Shown in pieces: positions 1 to 8,055 of a DNA stretch of 16,778 nucleotides; position 1 is the first letter of the stretch; every line of letters begins with the position of its first letter. The DNA comes from Candidatus Omnitrophota bacterium (GTDB taxonomy: Bacteria; Omnitrophota; Koll11; Gygaellales; Profunditerraquicolaceae). A model generated the notes under the pieces. It was not told the origin of the DNA. It ran no database searches and worked only from the letters and a program-made list of their open reading frames with translations. A program made the translations under genes and the position numbers. Location of the stretch: assembly GCA_028717765.1 (NCBI GenBank), contig JAQUNE010000011.1, positions 1-16,778 of the forward strand, given 5' to 3'.

Positions 1-1007
1 CCCGTAAATAAGATCACAGCCGACTGCCAGTCACTATAGTTACGCAGGAAGTCTTTCGTGGGCAAGCAAATAATTGACCAGACACTCCCTGCTGAAATAA
101 ATGTTTTATTCCAAAATAGAGCTTTGCCTTTACTTAAATCGGCTTCCTTAATCACCAAAGGGTTATTCCCAGAATAGTAAACTAGCTTGGCCGAACTGGC
201 TGTTTCATCAAAAATATAAATGTCAATCCCTACGGGCTGTAAATCTTTCAGAGAAAGATTAACCATCTTACCGACATCAAAAAGAAAAGAAACAAACCCC
301 AACAAGTTCTTCTGCCGTTCTGCAACCGTATTATGGGCCACACCCTGACGATACACCGGAAGGAATGCCCGATATCCGGAATTAGTCTTCTGATTTCCAG
401 GCAGGATGATTTTTTCTTTTTCTACTGCCGATGCCGTGTCGCGCGCTTTTTGCATTGCTTGCCAACGGAAGCTGTCACTCGCAACATCATATCCAAGCAT
501 AATTACATTCTTTTTAAACGGTTCAATATAATAAATCGGAAAATACTCTATGCGTTTGGCTGCACGCGTCAACTTACCATTTTTATCGAACTCAGTAATC
601 TGAAATTTAGAAAAACCTTCCTTTCGTACCGAATCTTCAAAGATAGTGCGTTCCCTGTCAGAAATCCTGGGCAACCACGCTAAAGAGAGGATATCGGCAT
701 GGCGCCCTAAAATCTCCGAAGTAAACTTACTAAAATCAATCCGGGTAACATAATGGCTGGCAATATAAAAATCTGCAAGGGTATAAAGTGAGGCCAGATT
801 ATCGTCTATACTGGATTTAATCAGTTCCGTGCGGTCATGCGCCCTGGAGATAAATTCATTTTTTACATGGCGTAAACCTAATTCGCGTATCGTAAAATAT
901 AATTCTAAGGTAACTGCAAAACACAAAAATGCAACCAGAAAAAGAATCAGGTACCTACGCACACGCAACGATTTTATTAATTCGGGGTTACGATATTTGG
1001 TATTCAT
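1..1007 (-). CDS. CHASE-domain transmembrane sensor protein, C-terminus cut by the window edge
   Basis: This is the N-terminal 335 residues of a membrane sensor; the output domain lies beyond the left edge. A cytoplasmic basic start is followed by a membrane segment at about residues 19-40. A long extracytoplasmic region then ends at about 320, just before the start of a second hydrophobic stretch. The region reads as a CHASE ligand-binding domain: WLPRISDRERTIFE at 111-124, then an IEYFPIYYIEP block at 153-163, GYDVASD at 172-178 and ARDTASA at 188-194 match the family pattern. CHASE domains feed histidine kinases, diguanylate cyclases or adenylate cyclases, and which one applies here cannot be seen. 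The ATG overlaps the stop of the upstream receiver-YvcK gene (ATGA) and there is no clear Shine-Dalgarno, so translation is probably coupled. As the last visible gene of the pel operon it is a candidate input for the operon's receiver proteins or for c-di-GMP. Confidence 0.85.
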   Translation of the reverse strand, partial: MNTKYRNPELIKSLRVRRYLILFLVAFLCFAVTLELYFTIRELGLRHVKNEFISRAHDRTELIKSSIDDNLASLYTLADFYIASHYVTRIDFSKFTSEILGRHADILSLAWLPRISDRERTIFEDSVRKEGFSKFQITEFDKNGKLTRAAKRIEYFPIYYIEPFKKNVIMLGYDVASDSFRWQAMQKARDTASAVEKEKIILPGNQKTNSGYRAFLPVYRQGVAHNTVAERQKNLLGFVSFLFDVGKMVNLSLKDLQPVGIDIYIFDETASSAKLVYYSGNNPLVIKEADLSKGKALFWNKTFISAGSVWSIICLPTKDFLRNYSDWQSAVILFT

Positions 1008-2320
1008 TGATAAATTTTTATAATTTTATTAATTTCCTCTCTAATCTTTTCACTATCATGGCGCACCAGTTCCTCTTGATGGCCAACATCTGCCAAAATG
1101 ATTTTTGCGCTGGTTAATCTCTTGAGATCCTCTAGGTCTCCGATTTCAACAGGATGCTGCCCCTTTTTAGCGTACTCTGCGATAGCCCTAGGAGTTAATT
1201 TAGTATTAGAGATAATTACATAATCTAAAGAATCCGCGCCCAGATACTTAATAATCTCCCGAATATGCCTATAGGCATCAAAATTAGCCGTCTCTCCGGG
1301 CTCAGTCATCAGATTACAGATATAAAGTTTCTTAGCCTTTGTCTTAATTATAGCCTCACTTATACCTTTTACCAGTAAATTCGTCACTACACTTGTAAAA
1401 AGATCCCCCGGGCCAATGATTACAAAATCTGCATTAACTATCGCGGAAAAAACATCAACATCACATTCTGTTTCAGGCTCATGCCAGATTTTTTCAATAG
1501 ACAAACCAGGATCCCTGCCTTCGGTTAAATCTATCCTACTTTCTCCTTTAACTACCGTTCCATCCTCAAACTCTGCGCAAAGGACCGTCTCTTTACTTGT
1601 TACCGGTAATACGACCCCTTGAATATTCAAGATATCACTAAGTGCCTTGACTGCCTGCGACATCGAGCCCTTGATCTCAGTAAGGGCGGTCAAAAAAAGA
1701 TTTCCAAAACTATGCCCGATAAAAGCATCGCCTTTTTTGAAACGATGCTGCATGATCTCATTCATCAGAAGCGGCGCATTTGATAATGCAACTAAGCTTC
1801 TTCTCACGTCACCCGGAGGTAAAATCCCAAAGCTAGCCCTAAGCCTGCCAGAAGAACCGCCATCATCACTCATGCTGACGATAGAGGTCAAGAGGATATT
1901 GGGCAAACCTTTCAAACCCAGCAATAAACTGAATAATCCTGTACCGCCGCCAATACAACAAATCTTGTTTTTATTATAAATCACAGCCAAAAAACGCAGG
2001 ATGAATTCACGGTAATTATATGGCTTTAAAATAAATTCCTTAGCACCAAAATTATTTGCCTCTAACATTGCCTGAATATTTTTTTCAGAAGATATCACAA
2101 GAAAATCTATGTTTTCTTTTTGTAAAATCTTAAAAGCTTCTATCTTTTTTTTGCTATTATCTGCGCAAAATCCATCGGTATCAAAAACTACCAGATCCCA
2201 GTGTTTTTTTCCAATCAGCAGCGAATCACTGGCGATTTCTACATAAAAATTTAAACTCTGTAAAATATCAAAGGTTTCTTCCGCGCCATCTTTAGCAATG
2301 ACCAAAATATTTTTAAGCAT
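1004..2320 (-). CDS. yvcK: Receiver-like domain fused to YvcK/CofD-family protein
   Basis: A 438-residue two-domain protein. Residues 1-115 fold-match a response-regulator receiver. Asp47 is at the phosphoacceptor position, and Lys99-Pro100 is the conserved Lys-Pro, but the acidic pair that binds Mg2+ is replaced by Ala9-Lys10, so phosphorylation is doubtful. From about residue 118 it is a full YvcK domain: GGGTG at 124-128, SDDGGSSGRLR at 151-161, ILPPGDVRRSLVALS at 166-180, GHSFGNLF at 202-209, then IIGPGDLFTS and MTEPGET. YvcK proteins are cytosolic, related to CofD (2-phospho-lactate transferase), needed for gluconeogenic growth and cell-wall homeostasis in Firmicutes and Actinobacteria, and reported to bind UDP-GlcNAc in Bacillus. 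Pel is built from UDP-N-acetylhexosamines, so a role in sensing precursor is a reasonable inference. A strong AGGGGGG Shine-Dalgarno at 2325-2331 overlaps the pelG stop. YvcK is normally encoded beside rapZ and whiA, so both the fusion and the location are unusual. Confidence 0.9.
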   Translation of the reverse strand: MLKNILVIAKDGAEETFDILQSLNFYVEIASDSLLIGKKHWDLVVFDTDGFCADNSKKKIEAFKILQKENIDFLVISSEKNIQAMLEANNFGAKEFILKPYNYREFILRFLAVIYNKNKICCIGGGTGLFSLLLGLKGLPNILLTSIVSMSDDGGSSGRLRASFGILPPGDVRRSLVALSNAPLLMNEIMQHRFKKGDAFIGHSFGNLFLTALTEIKGSMSQAVKALSDILNIQGVVLPVTSKETVLCAEFEDGTVVKGESRIDLTEGRDPGLSIEKIWHEPETECDVDVFSAIVNADFVIIGPGDLFTSVVTNLLVKGISEAIIKTKAKKLYICNLMTEPGETANFDAYRHIREIIKYLGADSLDYVIISNTKLTPRAIAEYAKKGQHPVEIGDLEDLKRLTSAKIILADVGHQEELVRHDSEKIREEINKIIKIYQ

Positions 2321-2324
2321 AAAT

Positions 2325-2331
2325 CCCCCCT
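2325..2331 (-). promoter_or_regulatory. Shine-Dalgarno of the receiver-YvcK gene overlapping the pelG stop
   Basis: AGGGGGG lies four bases before the ATG at 2320 and shares bases with the pelG TAG. Similar stop/Shine-Dalgarno overlaps (TAGGA before pelF, TAAGGA before the pseudo-receiver) recur in this operon and favour reinitiation by terminating ribosomes. Confidence 0.7.
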
Positions 2332-3724
2332 AAATAATTTCTTCTTCTCTATGGATTCCTACAGGCTGCATGGCAAATGTCAGGTATTCTAAGCGTTTTA
2401 ATTTATGGTCCAAGGCGTAAAAAGCGAAGCCCAAAGAAATAAGTGCCGAAAATAAATACCCATATCCGATAAATGGCAGTTCAAGGAAAGAAGTCAAGTA
2501 AGTAAAGATACCGTTAGAAAAAAGAAAAATCGTAGTAACAAGCAGGGCCAATGTTTTAAAATCAAAATAAAGAATAATAATAATAAAAATAAGCAGTAAA
2601 CAATTTAAAAATGCCCCCAGGATACAAAGGCGAAAAATTGGAATGGACAAAAAGGTCAGCTTAAAAAAAACTACTAGTTGTTGCGCAAAGGCAATAGACA
2701 AAAGTGTCACTACTCCCTGGTTTACTACGATTATTGCCAGGTTATCCTTAAGGGTCGCAATCATCTGCCCCTTAGCCTGCTTAATCGCTGAATATGTCCC
2801 CTTTTCCAGAACCGCCGCATAGAATAACCGGTATTTCTTATAAAAGTTTGTCTCTACTTGGATCAAAAAAATGGAAAGTGCGGGGATAATCGTCAAATAG
2901 GCAAAAAAAGTAGCACTTTCATATTCAGGAAAGGTACGTAAAAATGAAGTAATTACTACCGCCTTAGGAGAAAACCAAAAGACAATTTTATCTATCCAAA
3001 TTGCCATATTGTAAAAAATTCCCGTCAGCACCAAAACTTTATTTTTCATGAGAAAAGAAAAAACTCGCCAATCAAAAAACCTTTTTGATTCAAATTCAAG
3101 ATAAATGCGTAAAATCAATAAAATAATAATTATAAAATGGCCGATAAAATACCCGGTAAAATACCCCACAATTCCAAAAAGACTCCCCAGCCACCACGCT
3201 GTAAGTACGGCAATAGAAGATCCAAAAAGAAAAGCTTTGGTAATCGCCCCGTAGTCCCGCAGGGAGGTTAAAAAAATCATGATTAACCAGAGCAGACTAA
3301 TAGTTAAATATAAGAGCACAATAATAAATTTAATCAAAAAATTAATATCAATCATACTGACAAACGCCCAACCGCTAACCGCCTGGATAAATAAAATCAG
3401 AATTGCCAAAGAATTAAAAACCGGCGCAAAAGACTCTGGCTCCTTCAGGTAAAGTTTATCAGCCAGGTACCTACTCGCCGATAAGTAGAGAATCCCTACC
3501 ACAATTAATGAAAAGGCATAAATATAGATTATCGTAGAACGCAAGAAAACTACTTCATAATTATGCATGTTCTGCGCGGAGAATAGATTAAGTAAAAAAA
3601 GGGTAACGATACTGACCAGCCATGGCCCGGAGAAAATAATCGTAGAATAAAAATGGGCCTTCAGGGAATCAATGTAAGTATCCCCTTCTAAGATCTTTTC
3701 GATGCGGAAACCTATTCCTGCCAC
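2330..3724 (-). CDS. pelG: PelG, polytopic inner-membrane Pel transporter
   Basis: PelG is the MATE/MOP-flippase-like membrane protein that, with PelD, PelE and the glycosyltransferase PelF, forms the inner-membrane complex thought to move the growing Pel chain to the periplasm. The 464-residue protein starts with the family signature MAGIGFRIEKIL, followed by a first membrane span containing SGPWLVS at about residues 32-38. Hydrophobic segments recur to the C-terminus, about twelve in all, and the length is normal for PelG. The start codon is GTG at 3724, supported by a perfect AGGAGG at 3729-3734, four bases upstream. The gene overlaps pelF by 13 bp, as expected for partners made in fixed ratio. 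No truncation or frameshift is seen. Confidence 0.93.
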   Translation of the reverse strand: MAGIGFRIEKILEGDTYIDSLKAHFYSTIIFSGPWLVSIVTLFLLNLFSAQNMHNYEVVFLRSTIIYIYAFSLIVVGILYLSASRYLADKLYLKEPESFAPVFNSLAILILFIQAVSGWAFVSMIDINFLIKFIIVLLYLTISLLWLIMIFLTSLRDYGAITKAFLFGSSIAVLTAWWLGSLFGIVGYFTGYFIGHFIIIILLILRIYLEFESKRFFDWRVFSFLMKNKVLVLTGIFYNMAIWIDKIVFWFSPKAVVITSFLRTFPEYESATFFAYLTIIPALSIFLIQVETNFYKKYRLFYAAVLEKGTYSAIKQAKGQMIATLKDNLAIIVVNQGVVTLLSIAFAQQLVVFFKLTFLSIPIFRLCILGAFLNCLLLIFIIIILYFDFKTLALLVTTIFLFSNGIFTYLTSFLELPFIGYGYLFSALISLGFAFYALDHKLKRLEYLTFAMQPVGIHREEEII

Positions 3725-5202
3725 CCGGCCTCCTGGATATACTTAGTGTAAAGTAAATGATAGTTAGCGATCAGATCATCCATCTGATAATATAAATCGA
3801 CACGTTTTTTCCCCACTTGGCTCATCTGGGCATAAAGCACCGGATCTTTTAATATCTGCATTACTGCTTGGGCTGTACCCAACGGATTATAAGGAGTGGT
3901 GATTATTCCGCTTTTGCCTAATAGCCGGTCATCGGGAGAGGCGCCGTTTAAAAGTTCTTCGCATGCGCCGACATCGGTGGCCACTACTGGTATGCCGCAT
4001 GCCGCAGCCTCTAAAATCACTATGGGCTGGCCCTCACTGATACTGGTCAAGACGATAATATCCAGTTTAGGGTAATATTCTTGAATATCGATCTTGCCGC
4101 AAAATTTAATTATCCCCTGTAAATTTTCCCTTTCTACCAATAGAACACACTCCTTGTAATACTGCTCATCTTCATCAATCGGCCCCATAATAAAAATTTC
4201 AATATTTTTCATTTCCAGGTAAATAATTTTACATGCCCGGATAAAAGTTTTTACATCCTTTATTGGCACTACCCTTCCCATAAAACCGATTCTATAAACT
4301 GCCGTAGATGGCTCTTTTTTCATCTTTTTAAATAGCGCAAGATCCACTCCATTAGGAATAATTTTCGTCCTTTGCACAGGTGCCCCTTCCTCGAGCTGCA
4401 CCTTTCTGTTGCCCTCGAAGAGTGTAATAATTTCATCGGCACGGCTATAAGCTAAATGGCTGAAAAAAGAAAAAAGATTTGTCCACCATTCCTTAAAAAA
4501 ATCTTTGCTTTCAGTAACCTTTATTTCCTGTGCGGTTTCGGAATAAATCCATTCTGCCTGAGAAATCTCTATTTTACGCTCCCTGGTATAGATGCCATGC
4601 TCGGTAAGCATGAACGGCCGCTTGTGCTGAAGCTTCCCCAAAGCGCCCAAAACCCCGGCATATCCGGTAGAAACCGCATGATAAAGCTTCGCCTGAGGCA
4701 ATTCAGTCTTTAACAATGAAAAAAGCGGTAAATAAACAAACCTCCAGGTCCAGAAATAATCAATAAATGAAGGCTCTTTTTCCTCTGCTAAATAGATATC
4801 TTCCAGCACTCTCCAGCTTTCAAATGAATAAGCTAGGTCATAGAGGTCCACCGATTGCTTATTTTTCCTGCTCACCAGTTGTACAAATGCGTCAAAATAT
4901 GCCGAATCATTCTTTCTCATATGCAGCAGGAAATCTTTAATTATCTTAAGGTTATGTTTCGTAATTTTTGCCAAGCGGTATTTTGGCGCAATCTTATAGT
5001 CAAATATATATATCTCCCGGAAATCCGTAACATTCTCCGGAATTTCATAATGCATTTTTTTTGCGGTCTGGCGATGCGGCCCCAAATAAACAATAGAAAA
5101 AGAAATGTCTTCCATTTCCCTGATAAGATTATATATCCAGGTCGATACACCCCCGGATACATAAGGAAAGGTCCCTTCTAATAATAAACAGACATCTGCC
5201 AT
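3712..5202 (-). CDS. pelF: PelF, GT4 glycosyltransferase that polymerises Pel
   Basis: PelF is the cytosolic GT-B fold, GT4-family polymerase of Pel and uses UDP-N-acetylhexosamine donors. The 496-residue protein opens with the diagnostic PelF motif ADVCLLLEGTFPYVSGGVSTW (residues 2-22). TEHGIYTRER lies at 200-209 and the C-terminal Rossmann domain begins near 303 with IGFMGRVVPIKD. The retaining-GT E-x7-E signature is intact at Glu390 and Glu398 (EGQPIVILE), so the enzyme looks active. It has no signal peptide or membrane span and is expected to be held at the membrane by PelG, PelD and PelE. Its AGGA Shine-Dalgarno (5211-5214) overlaps the stop codon of the upstream HEAT-repeat gene. The pelF-pelG order is the usual one. 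Confidence 0.95.
   Translation of the reverse strand: MADVCLLLEGTFPYVSGGVSTWIYNLIREMEDISFSIVYLGPHRQTAKKMHYEIPENVTDFREIYIFDYKIAPKYRLAKITKHNLKIIKDFLLHMRKNDSAYFDAFVQLVSRKNKQSVDLYDLAYSFESWRVLEDIYLAEEKEPSFIDYFWTWRFVYLPLFSLLKTELPQAKLYHAVSTGYAGVLGALGKLQHKRPFMLTEHGIYTRERKIEISQAEWIYSETAQEIKVTESKDFFKEWWTNLFSFFSHLAYSRADEIITLFEGNRKVQLEEGAPVQRTKIIPNGVDLALFKKMKKEPSTAVYRIGFMGRVVPIKDVKTFIRACKIIYLEMKNIEIFIMGPIDEDEQYYKECVLLVERENLQGIIKFCGKIDIQEYYPKLDIIVLTSISEGQPIVILEAAACGIPVVATDVGACEELLNGASPDDRLLGKSGIITTPYNPLGTAQAVMQILKDPVLYAQMSQVGKKRVDLYYQMDDLIANYHLLYTKYIQEAGWQE
3729..3734 (-). promoter_or_regulatory. Shine-Dalgarno that supports the GTG start of pelG
   Basis: AGGAGG lies four bases before the GTG at 3724-3722, inside the last codons of pelF. 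It supports GTG as the true start, which also gives the conserved PelG N-terminus. Confidence 0.8.
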
Positions 5203-5212
5203 ATTTGTTTTC

Positions 5213-7225
5213 CTAATTTACTACTGATTTGGACAGCCAGCTGGAAATTGCCTGCTCTGCCTTTTCTCTTGCTAAAATATTTTCTTCTGCGCCAAACTCG
5301 CTAAAAACCTCCAGCATAATCTTTCTGCTCGGATGAGGTAACTTCTGAAAGAAACTTAAGTACTGGGCCCTGGTATTTTTAGAACCCCTTCTGCATTGTT
5401 CGGCCATAAAATCGAATCCTAAGCCGCTTGCCTCATGAATATCTGTAAGGTTAATTACTTTCATCATCATCCAGTACTCATCGTCATTTAGCTTAGCTTC
5501 ACGCAGGTGTTCCACAAAAAATAATTTGTGTTTCGTGCTCAAAGCTTTAAGTAATAAAATCAAATGAGCCAGATCCAATCGGCTAGCCTCTAAAGCTCCC
5601 TTATTCTTCCGGAAATATTCAAATAAAATTTCAAGCAGTTTATCGAAACTTTCTTTACTAACTGAAACACTGCCAAAAATCATATATGTAGCGGAAAAAA
5701 GGTGCGGCTCCTGAAAAAAACGGCCTAAAATTATCTCCAGATGTTCCGGGCTTTTATTCAAAACAAATCTTAAACTCTTCAGGATCGAGCTCCTAATCAA
5801 AGGGTCGTGCTCAATTGTGATCATATCCAAGAGTTTTAAAAAGCTATTTTTATTCCCTGACCTTTCAAGACAACGCACTGCCAATAAGCGCAATTGCCTT
5901 ATTCCAGAACCAAGCAATTTTTCCACGCAGGCCTCAAGTTCAGGTAAAAGAGGATTCTCTTGTGGCAGAGAAAGGATAAAATTCAAAAAAACCTGGATTT
6001 CTAAAGAGTAAATCTTCGGATCCAATAAAAGCATCTCATTAAGAAGTTCCCGGCGAGCGCTATTAATGTATCCGCGCAAGGAAAGGCTTGCACTGTAAGA
6101 AAATGGCCCTTTCTCCCTAATGATATCCCTTAAAAAATGATACGCCCGCTCATCCCTGATTTTACCCATACACTCAATACTCAAAAGTTTAAACTTATTT
6201 TCTTTAGAATTTAAATAATACCTCTTAAGGATACTAAAGACAACTCCTTCTTCTTGATAATCGGAAATAAGTTTAAGAAAATTTTCTTCTTCCCGAGCAG
6301 AACTCCCTTTTTGAAGATGAAGTAGCCAGGTAAAAATCCGGCGTGATTTTAAACGCCTGATTACAGATTCTGCCATCGTCTGTAGTATCGATGATTTTTG
6401 GCCGCAGGCGAGGTTAAAAATAACCCTAAATAAACTAGAAGAATCAATCACGCTTAAAGATGATAAAATCCTGATCTTTAATTCTTGGTCAGTCTCATTG
6501 AGTAACCCATTGCTAATAATATTCTCCCACCCCCTGGGCTTAAATTTAATAACTGCAAGGTAGGCGATTTTTTTAATTCCCAAATCCTCTGATTGAAGGC
6601 ATTTTTTCAGGTATTTGAAACTCACTTTTCTTGTATATTTACTTAAGGCAAAAAGCGCCTCTTCTTGAAGTTTGCCAGTAGTTTCTTTAACCATGCGCTC
6701 TAAAACCACAAAGGCACGCATATCGCGGATTTTTCCTAAAGCACGGACAATGGCAATAGAGACCTTTTCCTTCCCAGCGGATTTTTCTAATAACTCCAGA
6801 AGAGGAAGTGTGGCCTTAGTAACAGCTAATTCCCCCAAGGCGGTAGCAGAAGAACAAACCACTTCTTCCCATTTAAAAGAAAGCATACGGACTAATAATT
6901 CAATCCTAGAATCAACGTCTATTTTTGACACAGCTAAAACTGCCTCCTCACGTATCGCTTCGTTTTCGTTATCCAAAAGTAAAAGAATCTTCTCAAACCC
7001 GTACGGCCTTTCAACGGATACCAAGTATTTAATCAACCAATAAATACTTTGCGTATCAGCCTTATAAGCCAATGATTCATAAATAATATCGATATCCCGG
7101 TCAAAGAAATACAGGCAGATAGAGTTAAAAGCTTCCTGGCTTACCAACTCATTCGCGCTAGAAAGCTTCACCAACAGATCTCGGATTTTCTCTTCCCTTA
7201 TCCTTTGCTCGTCCAAAATTCCCAT
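5213..7225 (-). CDS. Large cytosolic HEAT-repeat protein inserted between pelE and pelF
   Basis: A 670-residue protein built almost entirely of paired helices about 30-38 residues apart. Examples are NENEAIREEAVLAVSKID (86-103), FKWEEVVCSSATALGELA (117-134) and the repeat around VSIAIVRALGKIRDMRAFVVLERM (155-178). This pattern is typical of HEAT/PBS-lyase-like alpha-solenoids, which serve as protein-binding scaffolds. No signal peptide, membrane span or catalytic motif is visible, so it should be cytosolic. The gene overlaps pelE by 28 bp and ends 10 bp before pelF, so it sits among the genes of the PelDEFG synthase complex. It is not one of the classical PelA-G proteins. PelE itself has a HEAT-like stretch, so this protein could be an added docking platform for PelE, PelD or PelF; that is inference. 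The ATG at 7225 has a GAGG only one base away, so the exact start is less certain. Confidence 0.85.
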   Translation of the reverse strand: MGILDEQRIREEKIRDLLVKLSSANELVSQEAFNSICLYFFDRDIDIIYESLAYKADTQSIYWLIKYLVSVERPYGFEKILLLLDNENEAIREEAVLAVSKIDVDSRIELLVRMLSFKWEEVVCSSATALGELAVTKATLPLLELLEKSAGKEKVSIAIVRALGKIRDMRAFVVLERMVKETTGKLQEEALFALSKYTRKVSFKYLKKCLQSEDLGIKKIAYLAVIKFKPRGWENIISNGLLNETDQELKIRILSSLSVIDSSSLFRVIFNLACGQKSSILQTMAESVIRRLKSRRIFTWLLHLQKGSSAREEENFLKLISDYQEEGVVFSILKRYYLNSKENKFKLLSIECMGKIRDERAYHFLRDIIREKGPFSYSASLSLRGYINSARRELLNEMLLLDPKIYSLEIQVFLNFILSLPQENPLLPELEACVEKLLGSGIRQLRLLAVRCLERSGNKNSFLKLLDMITIEHDPLIRSSILKSLRFVLNKSPEHLEIILGRFFQEPHLFSATYMIFGSVSVSKESFDKLLEILFEYFRKNKGALEASRLDLAHLILLLKALSTKHKLFFVEHLREAKLNDDEYWMMMKVINLTDIHEASGLGFDFMAEQCRRGSKNTRAQYLSFFQKLPHPSRKIMLEVFSEFGAEENILAREKAEQAISSWLSKSVVN

Positions 7226-8055
7226 ACCTCTTTCTTCTCTTGCTCTACTTGCCCGCTCTCAAGGGCGGTAAAACTTTCCACGATCCCTTTAAAATCCCCT
7301 AGAATAAAATAAACTTCATTGCGTAAAAAAATGATTTCTTGATTCCCCGGCCAGATCTTAATCGCATTATCTAAGACGTCTTTTGCCTTTTCATGCTGGT
7401 TTAACTCAAACAGGCAGCGCACAAACCCAACTATGATCTCAGGATGGTTCGTATCAATATCCAGGCTGCTACGGTATGCCTGGCTAGCTAACGATAAATA
7501 ATACCCGGTAAGGTGCTTTTCAATCAACCCGCTCCCAACATATTTTAGATAAAGTTGGCCTAGTTGCGCGAAATCAATCGCAGCGCCCCTAGATTTAGTT
7601 TTTTTAATCATTAACTCAATTTCTTTATTAATATAACTATCCATCTTCAGTAATGCTGCAGCGGCATAGAGCCTGACGTCAGCGGCGGGATCAGAAAATG
7701 CCTCTTTGAGAAGCTGCACGTTTTCTTTCTTCAGGTCACGGGAGAGTTTTTCAATTACCCGTAGCTTAAATGCCATTTCCTCCCCACGCATAATATCAAT
7801 AAAAGGCTCAAAACCGATCTCACTCCTCAACCTATTTAAAACATTGACGGACCTTTCAAAAAATGGAGCATTATAGTTTTTTTGCGTGATATATTTTTCG
7901 TATTCATTATAAAGCCCGGTTTTAAAATTTTTCCCGAACCATTTAACCGCGATAATCAAAAAAAGTGCGGCAATTAATCCAAAACCCGGGAAAAACACAA
8001 CCAAAACCAGGCTAAAAAAATATACTGCTCTTAATTGCTCTTTTTTCTGTAGCAT
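7198..8055 (-). CDS. pelE: PelE, inner-membrane TPR scaffold of the Pel synthase
   Basis: PelE anchors the Pel synthase complex and contacts PelD. The 285-residue protein has a hydrophobic hairpin at about residues 11-38, long enough for two short membrane spans broken by Pro23-Gly24. A conserved cytosolic part follows: the NYNAPFFERSVNVLNRL segment near 60-76, a HEAT-like helical stretch at about 95-140 containing DPAADVRLYAAAALLKM, and TPR-like helices at about 185-262 (for example HPEIIVGFVRCLFELNQHEKAKDVLDNAI). This layout matches PelE, although the protein is slightly shorter than the Pseudomonas one. The start ATG shares one base with the pelD stop (TAATG), and the 3' end overlaps the HEAT-repeat gene by 28 bp. 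Confidence 0.85.
   Translation of the reverse strand: MLQKKEQLRAVYFFSLVLVVFFPGFGLIAALFLIIAVKWFGKNFKTGLYNEYEKYITQKNYNAPFFERSVNVLNRLRSEIGFEPFIDIMRGEEMAFKLRVIEKLSRDLKKENVQLLKEAFSDPAADVRLYAAAALLKMDSYINKEIELMIKKTKSRGAAIDFAQLGQLYLKYVGSGLIEKHLTGYYLSLASQAYRSSLDIDTNHPEIIVGFVRCLFELNQHEKAKDVLDNAIKIWPGNQEIIFLRNEVYFILGDFKGIVESFTALESGQVEQEKKEVWEFWTSKG

Noticed and set aside
333..683. Plus-strand open frame of 116 codons
   Set aside because: It lies antisense to the clear CHASE-domain coding sequence, has no family resemblance and no convincing initiation signal.
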